A DNA stretch of 64,000 nt from an uncultured Pseudoflavonifractor sp. GTDB taxonomy: Bacteria > Bacillota > Clostridia > Oscillospirales > Oscillospiraceae. Location: assembly GCF_944387275.1 (NCBI RefSeq), contig NZ_CALXEG010000002.1, positions 62,001 to 126,000 of the forward strand, in the 5' to 3' direction. Positions 27,874-35,563 of this stretch are shown piece after piece. Every line of letters begins with the position of its first letter. Position 1 is the first letter of the stretch. Under the pieces are notes generated by a model. It did no database searches. It was not told the DNA's origin and worked only from the letters and a program-made list of their open reading frames with translations. The position numbers were made by a program, and so were the translations under genes.

Positions 27874-28728
27874 ATGTGGATCCTGTTTGCGGCCGGCTCC
27901 GCGTTTTTTGCAGGTATCACGGCAATTTTGGCGAAATGCGGCATAAAAAAGACGGATTCTGATGTGGCCACCGCTATTCGGACTATTATTGTTCTGATCT
28001 TCTCCTGGCTGATGGTGGCTTTGGTGGGCTCTGCGTCCCAGGTGTCCCAGATCTCGGCCTACACCTGGCTCTTTCTGATCCTGTCCGGCCTGGCCACGGG
28101 GGCCTCCTGGCTGTGCTATTTCCGGGCGCTCCAGATGGGAGACGTCAACAAAGTGGTGCCCATTGATAAGTGCAGCACCGTGCTGACCGTACTGCTGGCC
28201 TTCCTTTTGCTGGGCGAGCCCATCAGCCCCAAAAAGCTCATCGGCCTGCTGGCCATCGGCGGCGGCACGCTGCTGATGATCCAGAAGAAGGAGAGCACCG
28301 GACAGGCAAAGGGACGCTCCTGGCTGCTCTATGCCGTCTTGTCCGCCGTCTTTGCCAGCCTGACCTCTATCTTCGGGAAGATCGGCATCACCGGCGTGGA
28401 GTCCAACCTGGGCACCGCCCTGCGCACCGGCGTGGTGCTGGTGATGGCCTGGCTGGTGGTGTTCGTGAAGGGAAAGCAGAGTATGGCCAGACAGGTGCCG
28501 GGAAAAGAGCTGGTGTTTATCCTCCTGTCGGGCATCGCCACCGGCGCGTCCTGGCTGTGCTACTACCGGGCCCTTCAGGACGGCCCGGCCAGCGTGGTGG
28601 TGCCCATCGACAAGCTGAGCATCCTGGTGAGCATCGCCTTCTCCTATGTGGTGTTCCGGGAGCGGCTGTCGAAAAAGGCAGCCATTGGCCTGCTGTGCAT
28701 CGTCCTGGGCACCCTGATGATGCTGTGA
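27874..28728 (+). CDS. EamA/DMT-superfamily transporter
   Basis: 284 residues with ten predicted membrane spans in two homologous halves (EamA repeats, about 1-135 and 150-284). The halves share GASWLCYFRALQMGDVNKVVPIDK and GASWLCYYRALQDGPASVVVPIDK-like segments, a clear internal duplication. The start follows AAGGAGG. The family exports or imports small metabolites (amino acids, nucleobases, drugs); the substrate cannot be read from sequence. It is monocistronic with its own promoter and terminator. Confidence 0.88.
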   Translation: MWILFAAGSAFFAGITAILAKCGIKKTDSDVATAIRTIIVLIFSWLMVALVGSASQVSQISAYTWLFLILSGLATGASWLCYFRALQMGDVNKVVPIDKCSTVLTVLLAFLLLGEPISPKKLIGLLAIGGGTLLMIQKKESTGQAKGRSWLLYAVLSAVFASLTSIFGKIGITGVESNLGTALRTGVVLVMAWLVVFVKGKQSMARQVPGKELVFILLSGIATGASWLCYYRALQDGPASVVVPIDKLSILVSIAFSYVVFRERLSKKAAIGLLCIVLGTLMML

Positions 28729-28745
28729 CAAGCGCTGGAAGACAG

Positions 28746-28776
28746 AAGACGCCGCCCAAATGGGCGGCGTCTTCCT
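28746..28776. terminator. Terminator between EamA gene and mtaB
   Basis: AAGACGCCGCCC (28746-28757) pairs with GGGCGGCGTCTT (28762-28773) between convergent genes. Confidence 0.85.
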
Positions 28777-28820
28777 TATATATATGGTTTTCAGAACAAA
28801 CGCGAGGGATGCTCCGGTCT

Positions 28821-30125
28821 TTACAGCACCTGGCCCACCAGGCCGTCCCCATAAAGATCTGTAATATTGACATCTTTGATTACGTTGTGTAGTGACTCGC
28901 CCCGGGCCATGACCTCCACATAGTTGGGGGCGTGGCCACGCCACAGGCCGTTTTTCTCCTCCTCGAAGAGGACGGGGAGGGAGGAACCCACCCACTGCTC
29001 CAGATAGGCGGCCTTGAGCCGTGCGGCCAGTTCACCGGCCCGGGCGGCCCGCTCCTCCTTGACGGCGTTGGGCACCTGGTCGGCCATCTTGGCCGCCGGT
29101 GTGCCGGTGCGGCGGGAGTAGGGGAAGATGTGCATGGCGGAGAAGGCGCACTTTTCCACAAATTCCAGGGTGGCGGTGAACTCCTCCTCGGTCTCGCCGG
29201 GGAAGCCCACGATCAGATCTGTGGTGATGGCGGGGCGGTCAAAAAATCCGCGGAGTAATGTAACACTCTCATAATACCGTTCGGTATCATATCTCCGGTT
29301 CATCCGCTTCAAAACGGCGTCGCAGCCGCTCTGCATGGACAGGTGGAAATGGGGGCACAGGTTGGGCAGGGCGGCGGCCCGGCGGCAGAAGTCCTCGGTG
29401 ATGGTGCGGGGCTCCAGGCTGCCCAGCCGCACCCGCAGATCGGGCACGGCACGGCAGATGCCCTCCACCAGGTCGATGAGTCTGGTGCCGTCCCGGAACT
29501 CGTGGCCCCAGGAGGAGATCTCGATGCCGGTGAGGACGATCTCCCGGTAGCCGTCCCCGGCCAGCTTCTCCGCCTGCTCCACGGCGGCAGCCAGGGGCAG
29601 GGAGCGCACCGGCCCCCGGGCGTAGGGGATGATGCAGTAGGTGCAGAAGTTGACACAGCCGTCCTCCACCTTGAGCATGGCCCGGGTGCGGCCCTCCAGG
29701 CCGCCGGCGGGCAGCTGCTCAAAGCTGCGGTGGGTCATGATGTTGTCCACCAGCACTTCGGGGGCCAGCTCCGCCTCCGCTCTGACCAGGCCGGAGAGCC
29801 GCTCCACCTCGTTGAGGAAGCCCAGGCGGTCCCCGGTGCCCGAAACCAGGTCCACCCCCAGGGCGGCCACGTCATCCGGCGCGGTCTGGGCGTAGCAGCC
29901 GCAGACCGCCACCACGGCTGCCGGATTGCGCTTCTTGGCCCGGCGGATGGCGTTGCGGGACTTGCGGTCGCTCACCGCGGTGACGGTGCAGGTGTTGATG
30001 ATGTAGGCGTCGGCCTCCTCCTCAAAGGGGACCAGGGTGTGGCCCCGGCGGAGCAGCTCGGTCTCCAGGGCCTGGGTCTCGTACTGATTGACCTTGCAGC
30101 CAAGGGTATAGATCGCGTATCGCAT
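28821..30125 (-). CDS. mtaB: tRNA t6A37 methylthiotransferase MtaB
   Basis: 434 residues. The N-terminal UPF0004 domain begins MRYAIYTLGCKVNQYETQ with its three cluster Cys residues. The radical-SAM domain has the C-x3-C-x2-C motif DGCVNFCTYCIIPYARGPVR near residue 150, and a short TRAM-like domain closes the protein. The GCKVNQYE signature distinguishes MtaB (ms2t6A at tRNA position 37) from MiaB. ATG 30125 is used, with GAGAGGG upstream; a TTG five codons earlier is less likely. It is a single gene, convergent with the EamA transporter. Confidence 0.93.
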   Translation of the reverse strand: MRYAIYTLGCKVNQYETQALETELLRRGHTLVPFEEEADAYIINTCTVTAVSDRKSRNAIRRAKKRNPAAVVAVCGCYAQTAPDDVAALGVDLVSGTGDRLGFLNEVERLSGLVRAEAELAPEVLVDNIMTHRSFEQLPAGGLEGRTRAMLKVEDGCVNFCTYCIIPYARGPVRSLPLAAAVEQAEKLAGDGYREIVLTGIEISSWGHEFRDGTRLIDLVEGICRAVPDLRVRLGSLEPRTITEDFCRRAAALPNLCPHFHLSMQSGCDAVLKRMNRRYDTERYYESVTLLRGFFDRPAITTDLIVGFPGETEEEFTATLEFVEKCAFSAMHIFPYSRRTGTPAAKMADQVPNAVKEERAARAGELAARLKAAYLEQWVGSSLPVLFEEEKNGLWRGHAPNYVEVMARGESLHNVIKDVNITDLYGDGLVGQVL

Positions 30126-30209
30126 GGTTATCCCTCTCAAGATTCCGCCTCCCCGGACTTTCCCCCTATGGTGTAAACGGCGAAAATGCGGGAGAAGCGG
30201 AATTTATGT

Positions 30210-30237
30210 TTGTAATTTGCGGGTGTGGTGCTATAAT
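30210..30237 (+). promoter_or_regulatory. Extended -10 promoter of the HPr-like gene
   Basis: TTGTAA (30210-30215), 16 bases, TATAAT (30232-30237) preceded by TGC, an extended -10 element. Confidence 0.7.
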
Positions 30238-30332
30238 GGTAGCGGATTCCACAAGCAGAATTTGCCGCTCAGACTATTTTATCAGCCCGGCGGCAGATTG
30301 TACAGACCAAAACCACAGGAGGCAAAATTACC

Positions 30333-30578
30333 ATGCAGACCTTTTTCGTGTCCCTCACTTCCATCTCCGATGTGAAGAAGTTCGTGGATGCGGCCAGCCG
30401 CTGCTCCTCTGAGATCGACGTGCTCTCCGGCCGCTATGTGATCAACGCCAAGTCCATCATGGGCCTTTTCTCCCTGGACCTGGCCAAGCCCGTGAAGGTG
30501 GAGTTCCACGGTACCGACGCTGAGAGCGAGACCTTCCGCAAGGACATCGCCGCGCTCATCGCGGAGGACGGGGAGTAA
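30333..30578 (+). CDS. HPr-like protein lacking the active-site His (Crh-like)
   Basis: 81 residues. It aligns with HPr through VDAASRCSSEIDV and the regulatory-site motif NAKSIMGLFSLDLAK, where the Ser equals HPr Ser46. The N-terminal HARPA loop carrying His15 is absent: the region reads SLTSISDVKKFV. It therefore cannot pass phosphate in the sugar phosphotransferase chain, but it could still be phosphorylated on Ser by HPr kinase, as is Crh of Bacillus, which also lacks His15. A role as catabolite co-regulator is inference. It has its own promoter and a terminator downstream. Confidence 0.85.
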   Translation: MQTFFVSLTSISDVKKFVDAASRCSSEIDVLSGRYVINAKSIMGLFSLDLAKPVKVEFHGTDAESETFRKDIAALIAEDGE

Positions 30579-30642
30579 TTCCCCACCTCCGGAGCCGCCC
30601 GGCGCTGCCGCCCTACAAGGACGGCGGATCTGGGTCAACCGG

Positions 30643-30674
30643 GCGGAGCCCCCGAAATGGGGACTCCGCTTTTT
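30643..30674 (+). terminator. Terminator after the HPr-like gene
   Basis: GCGGAG plus CCCC pairs with GGGG plus CTCCGC around AAAT, followed by TTTTT. A larger GC-rich pairing (CCGCCCGG with CCGGGCGG) precedes it. Confidence 0.8.
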
Positions 30675-30704
30675 GATAACCGAGACAGAGAGGGAGGCGG
30701 GGGA

Positions 30705-31283
30705 ATGGCCTACAACTTTTTCGCCTATATCGCCCGGATGAAGTACATCAGCCGCTGGGGCCTCATGCGCAATTCGGTGCAGGAGAACATCCAGGAGCAC
30801 TCCCACATGGTGGCGGTGCTGGCCCACACCCTGGCTGTCATCCGCCGGGACGTGGTGGGGGAGGACTGCGACCCGGGCGCCGCCGCGGTGGCGGCGCTGT
30901 ACCACGACGCGCCGGAGATCTTCACCGGCGACCTGCCCACCCCCGTGAAATACTACAACCCGGAGATCCGGGACGCCTACAAGGCGGTGGAGGCGGTGTC
31001 GGCGGACAAGCTGCTGTCCATGCTGCCCGACCAGCTGCGCCCCGCCTACGCGCCCTGGCTGCGGGAGGAGTACGACCCGTCCCTCCGGGCCCTGGTGAAG
31101 GCGGCGGACAAGCTCTCCGCCCACATCAAGTGCGTGGAGGAGGTCAAGGCGGGCAACAATGAGTTCCGCCAGGCCGCCATACAGACCCTGGAGGCGGTGG
31201 AGGCCATGAATTTGCCCGAAGCTGCCTACTTTATCGAGCATTTTCTGCCCGCGTTCGGGCTTACACTGGATGAACTGCAATAA
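30705..31283 (+). CDS. YfbR-like HD-domain 5'-deoxynucleotidase
   Basis: 192 residues. The HD metal site is shown by ENIQEHSHMVAVLAH (His near 35), ALYHDAPEIFTGDLPTPVK (His-Asp near 68) and KAADKLSAHIKC (Asp near 140), the pattern of the YfbR family. That enzyme removes the 5' phosphate from deoxynucleoside monophosphates in the cytosol. The start follows GGGAGG. The next gene (ACT domain) begins 22 bases after the stop and the UPF0210 gene follows, so the three may be co-transcribed. Confidence 0.85.
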   Translation: MAYNFFAYIARMKYISRWGLMRNSVQENIQEHSHMVAVLAHTLAVIRRDVVGEDCDPGAAAVAALYHDAPEIFTGDLPTPVKYYNPEIRDAYKAVEAVSADKLLSMLPDQLRPAYAPWLREEYDPSLRALVKAADKLSAHIKCVEEVKAGNNEFRQAAIQTLEAVEAMNLPEAAYFIEHFLPAFGLTLDELQ

Positions 31284-31304
31284 ATGAGAGGGGTTGTGAA
31301 GCAA

Positions 31305-31574
31305 ATGCGAGCCATCGTCACTGTCATCGGCAAGGACCAGGTGGGCATCATCGCCTCGGTCTGCGCCCTGCTCTCCGAGCACAATGTCAACGTCCTGGAC
31401 ATCAGCCAGACCATTCTCCAGGGGTACTTCACCATGATCATGCTGGTGGACGCCTCCCAGACCACCGTCCCCTTCGCCCAGCTGGTCACCGATCTGGAGC
31501 AGGCCGGCAAGGAGAAGGGTGTGGTGATCCACGCCCAGCGGGAAGAGATCTTCAACGCCATGCATACCATTTGA
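31305..31574 (+). CDS. ACT-domain protein (UPF0237 family)
   Basis: 89 residues, the usual family size, from [17 protein letters not shown]. An upstream in-frame ATG at 31284 overlaps the previous stop and is less likely. It is one ACT domain with the fold pattern [23 protein letters not shown] and the second half [12 protein letters not shown] domains bind amino acids or similar ligands and usually regulate a partner. The pairing with the UPF0210 gene ten bases downstream is conserved in many Firmicutes, which implies joint function, still unknown. Confidence 0.88.
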   Translation: MRAIVTVIGKDQVGIIASVCALLSEHNVNVLDISQTILQGYFTMIMLVDASQTTVPFAQLVTDLEQAGKEKGVVIHAQREEIFNAMHTI

Positions 31575-31584
31575 GGTGCCTGCC

Positions 31585-32943
31585 ATGCTGAATCAACACG
31601 ACATTCTGTCCACCATCAACATGATCGACCAGCAGCACCTGGACATCCGCACCATCACCATGGGCATCTCCCTGCTGGACTGCGCCGACCCCGACCCCAA
31701 GGCCGCCTGCCGCAAGATCTACGACAAGATCACCCGCCGGGCGGAGAAGCTGGTGTCCACCGGCGAGGACATCGAGCGGGAGTTCGGCATCCCCATCGTC
31801 AACAAGCGCATCTCGGTGACCCCCATGGCCCTGGTGGCCGGAGCCTCCGAGACCGAGGACTTTGTCCCCTTCGCCAAGGCCATGGACGACGCGGCCAAGG
31901 CGGTGGGGGTCAACTTCATCGGCGGCTTCTCCGCCCTGGTGCAGAAGGGCGCCACCTCCGGCGACCGGCGGCTCATCGCCTCCATCCCCGAGGCCCTGGC
32001 CACCACCGAGTTCGTCTGCTCCTCCGTCAACGTGGGCTCCACCAAGGCGGGCATCAACATGGACGCGGTGGCTGAGATGGGCCGCATCATCAAGGCCACG
32101 GCGGAGCGCACCGCCGACCGGGGCGGCTTCGGCTGCGCCAAGCTGGTGGTGTTCTGCAACGCGGTGGAGGACAACCCCTTCATGGCCGGCGCCTTCCACG
32201 GGGTGGGCGAGCCGGAGAAGGTCATCAACGTGGGGGTCTCCGGCCCCGGCGTGGTGTACCACGCCCTCCAGGGGGTGAAGGGGCAGCCCTTCGACGTGGT
32301 GGCCGAGACCATCAAAAAGACCGCCTTCCGTATCACCCGCATGGGCCAGCTGGTGGCCCAGGAGGCCAGCCGCCGGCTGGACGTGCCCTTCGGCATTGTG
32401 GACCTGTCCCTGGCCCCCACCCCCGCCATCGGCGACTCCGTGGCCCGTATCCTGGAGGAGATGGGCCTGGAGGTCTGCGGCACCCACGGCACCACCGCCG
32501 CCCTGGCCCTCCTCAACGACGCCGTCAAGAAGGGCGGCGTCATGGCCTCCTCCCACGTGGGCGGCCTGAGCGGCGCCTTTATCCCCGTCAGCGAGGATGA
32601 GGGCATGATCGCCGCCGCCGCCTCCGGCGCCCTCCACCTGGACAAGCTGGAGGCCATGACCTGCGTCTGCTCTGTGGGCCTGGATATGATCGCCGTGCCC
32701 GGCGACACCACCGCCGAGACCATCTCCGCCATCATCGCCGACGAGGCCGCCATCGGCATGGTCAACTCCAAGACCACCGCCGTGCGCGTGATCCCCGGTC
32801 CCGGCACCAAGGTGGGCGACACGGTGGAGTTCGGCGGCCTGCTGGGCTCCGCGCCGGTGATGCCGGTGCACCCCTTCGGCTCGGAGAAATTTGTCCAGCG
32901 CGGCGGCCGGATTCCGGCCCCCATGCAGAGCCTGAAGAACTGA
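31585..32943 (+). CDS. UPF0210 (DUF711) family protein
   Basis: 452 residues with family landmarks [12 protein letters not shown] near the start, [19 protein letters not shown], and [19 protein letters not shown] in the second half. The structure-known family has a glycyl-radical-enzyme-like barrel of unknown reaction. It follows the ACT gene, which is the standard arrangement. The last 39 bases of the gene (32905-32943) are repeated 194 bases downstream behind a palindrome-rich insert. The reading frame itself is intact and ends PMQSLKN. Confidence 0.93.
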   Translation: MLNQHDILSTINMIDQQHLDIRTITMGISLLDCADPDPKAACRKIYDKITRRAEKLVSTGEDIEREFGIPIVNKRISVTPMALVAGASETEDFVPFAKAMDDAAKAVGVNFIGGFSALVQKGATSGDRRLIASIPEALATTEFVCSSVNVGSTKAGINMDAVAEMGRIIKATAERTADRGGFGCAKLVVFCNAVEDNPFMAGAFHGVGEPEKVINVGVSGPGVVYHALQGVKGQPFDVVAETIKKTAFRITRMGQLVAQEASRRLDVPFGIVDLSLAPTPAIGDSVARILEEMGLEVCGTHGTTAALALLNDAVKKGGVMASSHVGGLSGAFIPVSEDEGMIAAAASGALHLDKLEAMTCVCSVGLDMIAVPGDTTAETISAIIADEAAIGMVNSKTTAVRVIPGPGTKVGDTVEFGGLLGSAPVMPVHPFGSEKFVQRGGRIPAPMQSLKN

Positions 32944-33137
32944 GACGGCCGCCGCGGGGCCCCATCTGTGATGGGGCGGCGCTTGCGCCGTACAAGCGTT
33001 TTTCCCGGAGGGAAAAACCTTGGCGCAGGCGGAATTTAATTCCGCCGAGCAGGTGAAATCAATTCAGGGTTCCCAGCCGGGCGTGCCCGGCTGGGAGTGG
33101 CCGGATTCCTGCGCCCATGCAGAGCCTGAAGAACTGA
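32905..33137. repeat. Palindrome-rich insert A bracketed by duplicate of the UPF0210 gene 3' end
   Basis: The 39 bases at 32905-32943 (last 12 codons plus stop) recur at 33099-33137 with two mismatches. Between them lie 155 bases made of successive hairpins: GCCCCAT/ATGGGGC, GGCGC/GCGCC, GTTTTTCCC/GGGAAAAAC, GGCGGAATT/AATTCCGCC and TCCCAGCCGGG/CCCGGCTGGGA. No open frame of interest is present. The arrangement looks like insertion with a long target duplication that keeps the host gene intact. The remaining space to pgi (33138-33252) holds one more GC-rich hairpin (CTCCGGCGCG/CGCGCCGGAG) that could terminate the operon. Confidence 0.8.
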
Positions 33138-33252
33138 AAAACGTCCCGCAGGAGCGGGATAAGCTCCGGCGCGGCGCTGAAAATGCTCCGCGCCGGAGTG
33201 CTATTTTCGGCTCATTTTCCTCTAGGAAAACGGGCCGGTTTGGTGTATACTT

Positions 33253-33280
33253 TTGCCACTGGGATATCCCCTGTTATACT
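33253..33280 (+). promoter_or_regulatory. Promoter of pgi
   Basis: TTGCCA (33253-33258), 16 bases, TATACT (33275-33280), followed by GAGGAGG and the ATG at 33300. Confidence 0.7.
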
Positions 33281-33299
33281 GATGAGGAGGCTGTTTGAT

Positions 33300-34634
33300 A
33301 TGCCCAAGGTTGACGCATCCAATGCGCTGAATTTCCTGCCCGAAAACTGGCTGACCGGCCGTGAGGCCGACCTGACCGAGGCCCATGCCATGCTCCAGGA
33401 GGGCCGCGGCCCCGGCTCTGATTTCCTGGGCTGGGTCCACCTGCCCGAGAACTACGACAAGGAGGAGTACGCCCGCATCAAGGCCGCCGCGGCCAAGATC
33501 CGCTCCGACTCCCAGGCCCTGGTGGTCATCGGCATCGGCGGCTCCTACCTGGGCGCCCGCGCCGTCATCGAGCTGCTGGGCTCCCCCAACTACAACCTGT
33601 GCAAGAAGGACGGCCCTGAGATCTACTTCGTGGGCAACGGCCTGTCCACCGACGCCATGCTGGAAGTGATGGAGCAGCTCAAGGGCAAGGACTGGTCCAT
33701 CAACGTCATCTCCAAGTCCGGCACCACCACCGAGCCCGCTGTGGCCTTCCGTATCTTCAAGGCCATGCTGGAGGAGAAGTACGGCAAGGAGGGCGCCAAG
33801 GGCCGCATCTACGCCACCACCGACGCCCACAAGGGCGCCCTGAAGGGCCTGGCCGACGCCGAGGGCTATGAGGAGTTCGTGGTGCCCGACGACGTGGGCG
33901 GCCGCTACTCCGTCCTCACCGCTGTGGGCCTGCTGCCCATCGCCGCCGCCGGCATCGACATCGACGCCCTGATGGCCGGCGCCCATGAGGCCATGGAGAC
34001 CCTGGCCAAGCCCGGCATGGACAACCCCGCCTGGCAGTACGCCGCCGCCCGCAACGGCCTGTATGACGGCGGCAAGAAGATCGAGCTGCTGGCCTGCTAC
34101 GAGCCTTCCTTCCGTTTCTTCGCCGAGTGGTGGAAGCAGCTCTACGGCGAGAGCGAGGGCAAGGAGGGCAAGGGTATCTTCCCCGCCAGCGTGGAGTTCA
34201 CCGCTGACCTGCACTCCATGGGCCAGTATATCCAGGAGGGCGAGCGCCACCTGTTCGAGACCGTGGTCCGCTTTGCCGAGTGCGACGGCCAGATCATCAT
34301 CCCCAACGACCCCGACAATGTGGACGGCCTGAACTTCCTCTCCGGCAAGCCCCTGTCCTTTGTGGCCGAGAAGGCCTTCCAGGGCGTGGTGCTGGCCCAT
34401 GTGGACGGCGGCGTGCCCAACCTGTCCGTCACCGTGCCCAAGCGTACCGCCAACGCCGTGGGCCAGCTGATCTACTTCTTCGAGTACTCCTGCGGCCTGT
34501 CCGGCCACCTGCTGAAGGTCAACCCCTTCAACCAGCCCGGCGTGGAGGCCTACAAGAAGAACATGTTCGCCCTGCTGGGCAAGCCCGGCTATGAGGACCG
34601 CAAGGCCGAGCTGGAGGCCCGGCTGAACGGCTGA
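33300..34634 (+). CDS. pgi: Glucose-6-phosphate isomerase
   Basis: 444 residues, typical of the shorter Firmicute enzyme. Family motifs include [36 protein letters not shown] (phosphate-binding SGTTTE) and the C-terminal substrate helix with the conserved Lys in [16 protein letters not shown]. It interconverts glucose-6-phosphate and fructose-6-phosphate in the cytosol. The start follows GAGGAGG. Upstream in-frame residues fall before the promoter and were dropped. Its last 31-32 bases are duplicated 167 bases downstream behind insert B. Confidence 0.96.
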   Translation: MPKVDASNALNFLPENWLTGREADLTEAHAMLQEGRGPGSDFLGWVHLPENYDKEEYARIKAAAAKIRSDSQALVVIGIGGSYLGARAVIELLGSPNYNLCKKDGPEIYFVGNGLSTDAMLEVMEQLKGKDWSINVISKSGTTTEPAVAFRIFKAMLEEKYGKEGAKGRIYATTDAHKGALKGLADAEGYEEFVVPDDVGGRYSVLTAVGLLPIAAAGIDIDALMAGAHEAMETLAKPGMDNPAWQYAAARNGLYDGGKKIELLACYEPSFRFFAEWWKQLYGESEGKEGKGIFPASVEFTADLHSMGQYIQEGERHLFETVVRFAECDGQIIIPNDPDNVDGLNFLSGKPLSFVAEKAFQGVVLAHVDGGVPNLSVTVPKRTANAVGQLIYFFEYSCGLSGHLLKVNPFNQPGVEAYKKNMFALLGKPGYEDRKAELEARLNG

Positions 34635-34802
34635 GCCATCTCCGGCCTTGCGTGCGCCGCGGATGCGGCGTCCCAAGGGTTTTGCGGAGCAAAACCTTGA
34701 TGCGAGGGCGGATTCACTCCGCCCCGCAGATTAAGGAAACGGGGTCCCCGCGGAATCAGGGATTCCGTGGGGCCGAGCTGGAGGCCCGGCTGAACGGCTG
34801 AG
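34604..34802. repeat. Palindrome-rich insert B bracketed by duplicate of the pgi 3' end
   Basis: The 32 bases at 34604-34635, covering the last codons and stop of pgi, recur exactly at 34771-34802. The 135 bases between form hairpins: GCGCCGC/GCGGCGT, AGGTTTTGC-like/GCAAAACCT, GGGCGGA/TCCGCCC and CCCCGCGGAATC/GATTCCGTGGGG. The central part resembles insert A: a CAAG-GTTTT hairpin, then CCTTG, GCG, a GGCGGA/TCCGCC hairpin and GCAG in the same order. Both duplicates begin GGCCG. Confidence 0.85.
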
Positions 34803-34851
34803 TGCAAGACGCCTGAACAAGGGTTAAAAGGAAAAAATTGTGTCCAAAATC

Positions 34852-34890
34852 ATACTGCCCGGACGGATTTTCCTCCGCCCGGGCAGTATT
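34852..34890 (+). terminator. Hairpin downstream of insert B, probable pgi terminator
   Basis: ATACTGCCCGG (34852-34862) pairs with CCGGGCAGTAT (34879-34889). The distance from the pgi stop suggests the insert separated the gene from its terminator. Confidence 0.65.
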
Positions 34891-34952
34891 GGTTAAGCGT
34901 GCCAATGGGGCCCCCTGGAAACATGAAATTTTAGTGAACTTGTGCAAAGCGG

Positions 34953-34981
34953 TTGCAATCCGGTTGGATAAATGGTAACAT
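34953..34981 (+). promoter_or_regulatory. Promoter of the small P-loop protein gene
   Basis: TTGCAA (34953-34958), 17 bases, TAACAT (34976-34981). Confidence 0.65.
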
Positions 34982-35032
34982 AGAGGCACAAGGTCGGGAG
35001 CGTCCCGGCGTACAATGTAAGGAGTGATTAAT

Positions 35033-35446
35033 ATGGTGAGAGTGATCATGGGTGTCAAGGGCACCGGCAAGACCAAGCAGATGATCGAGCTCATTAACTC
35101 TGCCGTGCATAGCGAGAACGGAAACGTGGTCTGCATTGAGCGCGGCCCCAAGCTGACCTACGATATTCATTATAAGATCCGCCTGGTGGAGGCGTCCCAC
35201 TACGAGATGAAGTCTTTTGAGTTCATGAAGGGCTTCATCAGCGGCCTCTACGCCGGCGACTACGATATCACCCACATCTTCATCGACAGCCTGACCAAGA
35301 TCGTCCCCTCCGAGCCCGGCGACGCCGCTGTGGAGGACTTCCTGGATTGGCTCAACACCTTCAGCGAGAAGAACAACATCAAGTTCACCGTCACCATCAG
35401 CGCTGACGCCAGCCTGGCCACTGAGGGTGTGAAGAAGTACTTCTGA
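35033..35446 (+). CDS. Small P-loop ATP-binding protein of unknown function
   Basis: 137 residues from MVRVIMGVKGTGKTKQMIELI, with AAGGAG 8 bases before the start. The Walker A is GVKGTGKT. A Walker B-like hydrophobic strand ending in Asp is seen in ITHIFIDSLTKI, and a third strand KFTVTISAD follows. The remaining ATPase elements (sensor, lid) are missing because the protein is so short. No family with known function was recognised. It stands alone between its own promoter and a strong terminator, indicating an independent unit. Confidence 0.8.
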   Translation: MVRVIMGVKGTGKTKQMIELINSAVHSENGNVVCIERGPKLTYDIHYKIRLVEASHYEMKSFEFMKGFISGLYAGDYDITHIFIDSLTKIVPSEPGDAAVEDFLDWLNTFSEKNNIKFTVTISADASLATEGVKKYF

Positions 35447-35464
35447 GCACAACGTATGCCCGTG

Positions 35465-35495
35465 CCCCCGGAGGGATCTCCCTCCGGGGGTTTTT
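35465..35495 (+). terminator. Terminator of the small P-loop gene
   Basis: CCCCCGGAGGG (35465-35475) pairs with CCCTCCGGGGG (35480-35490), then TTTTT. Confidence 0.95.
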
Positions 35496-35563
35496 CCACG
35501 CCCTTTGGGACAGGGGCGGGGAGGACAGGCCCTATCCCAAGGGGCCGGAAAGGGGAGAATACC

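Noticed and set aside
33020-33298. Plus-strand open frame of 92 codons between UPF0210 gene and pgi
   Set aside because: It runs through insert A and the repeated gene end; the sequence is explained by hairpins and duplication, and there is no ribosome-binding site.
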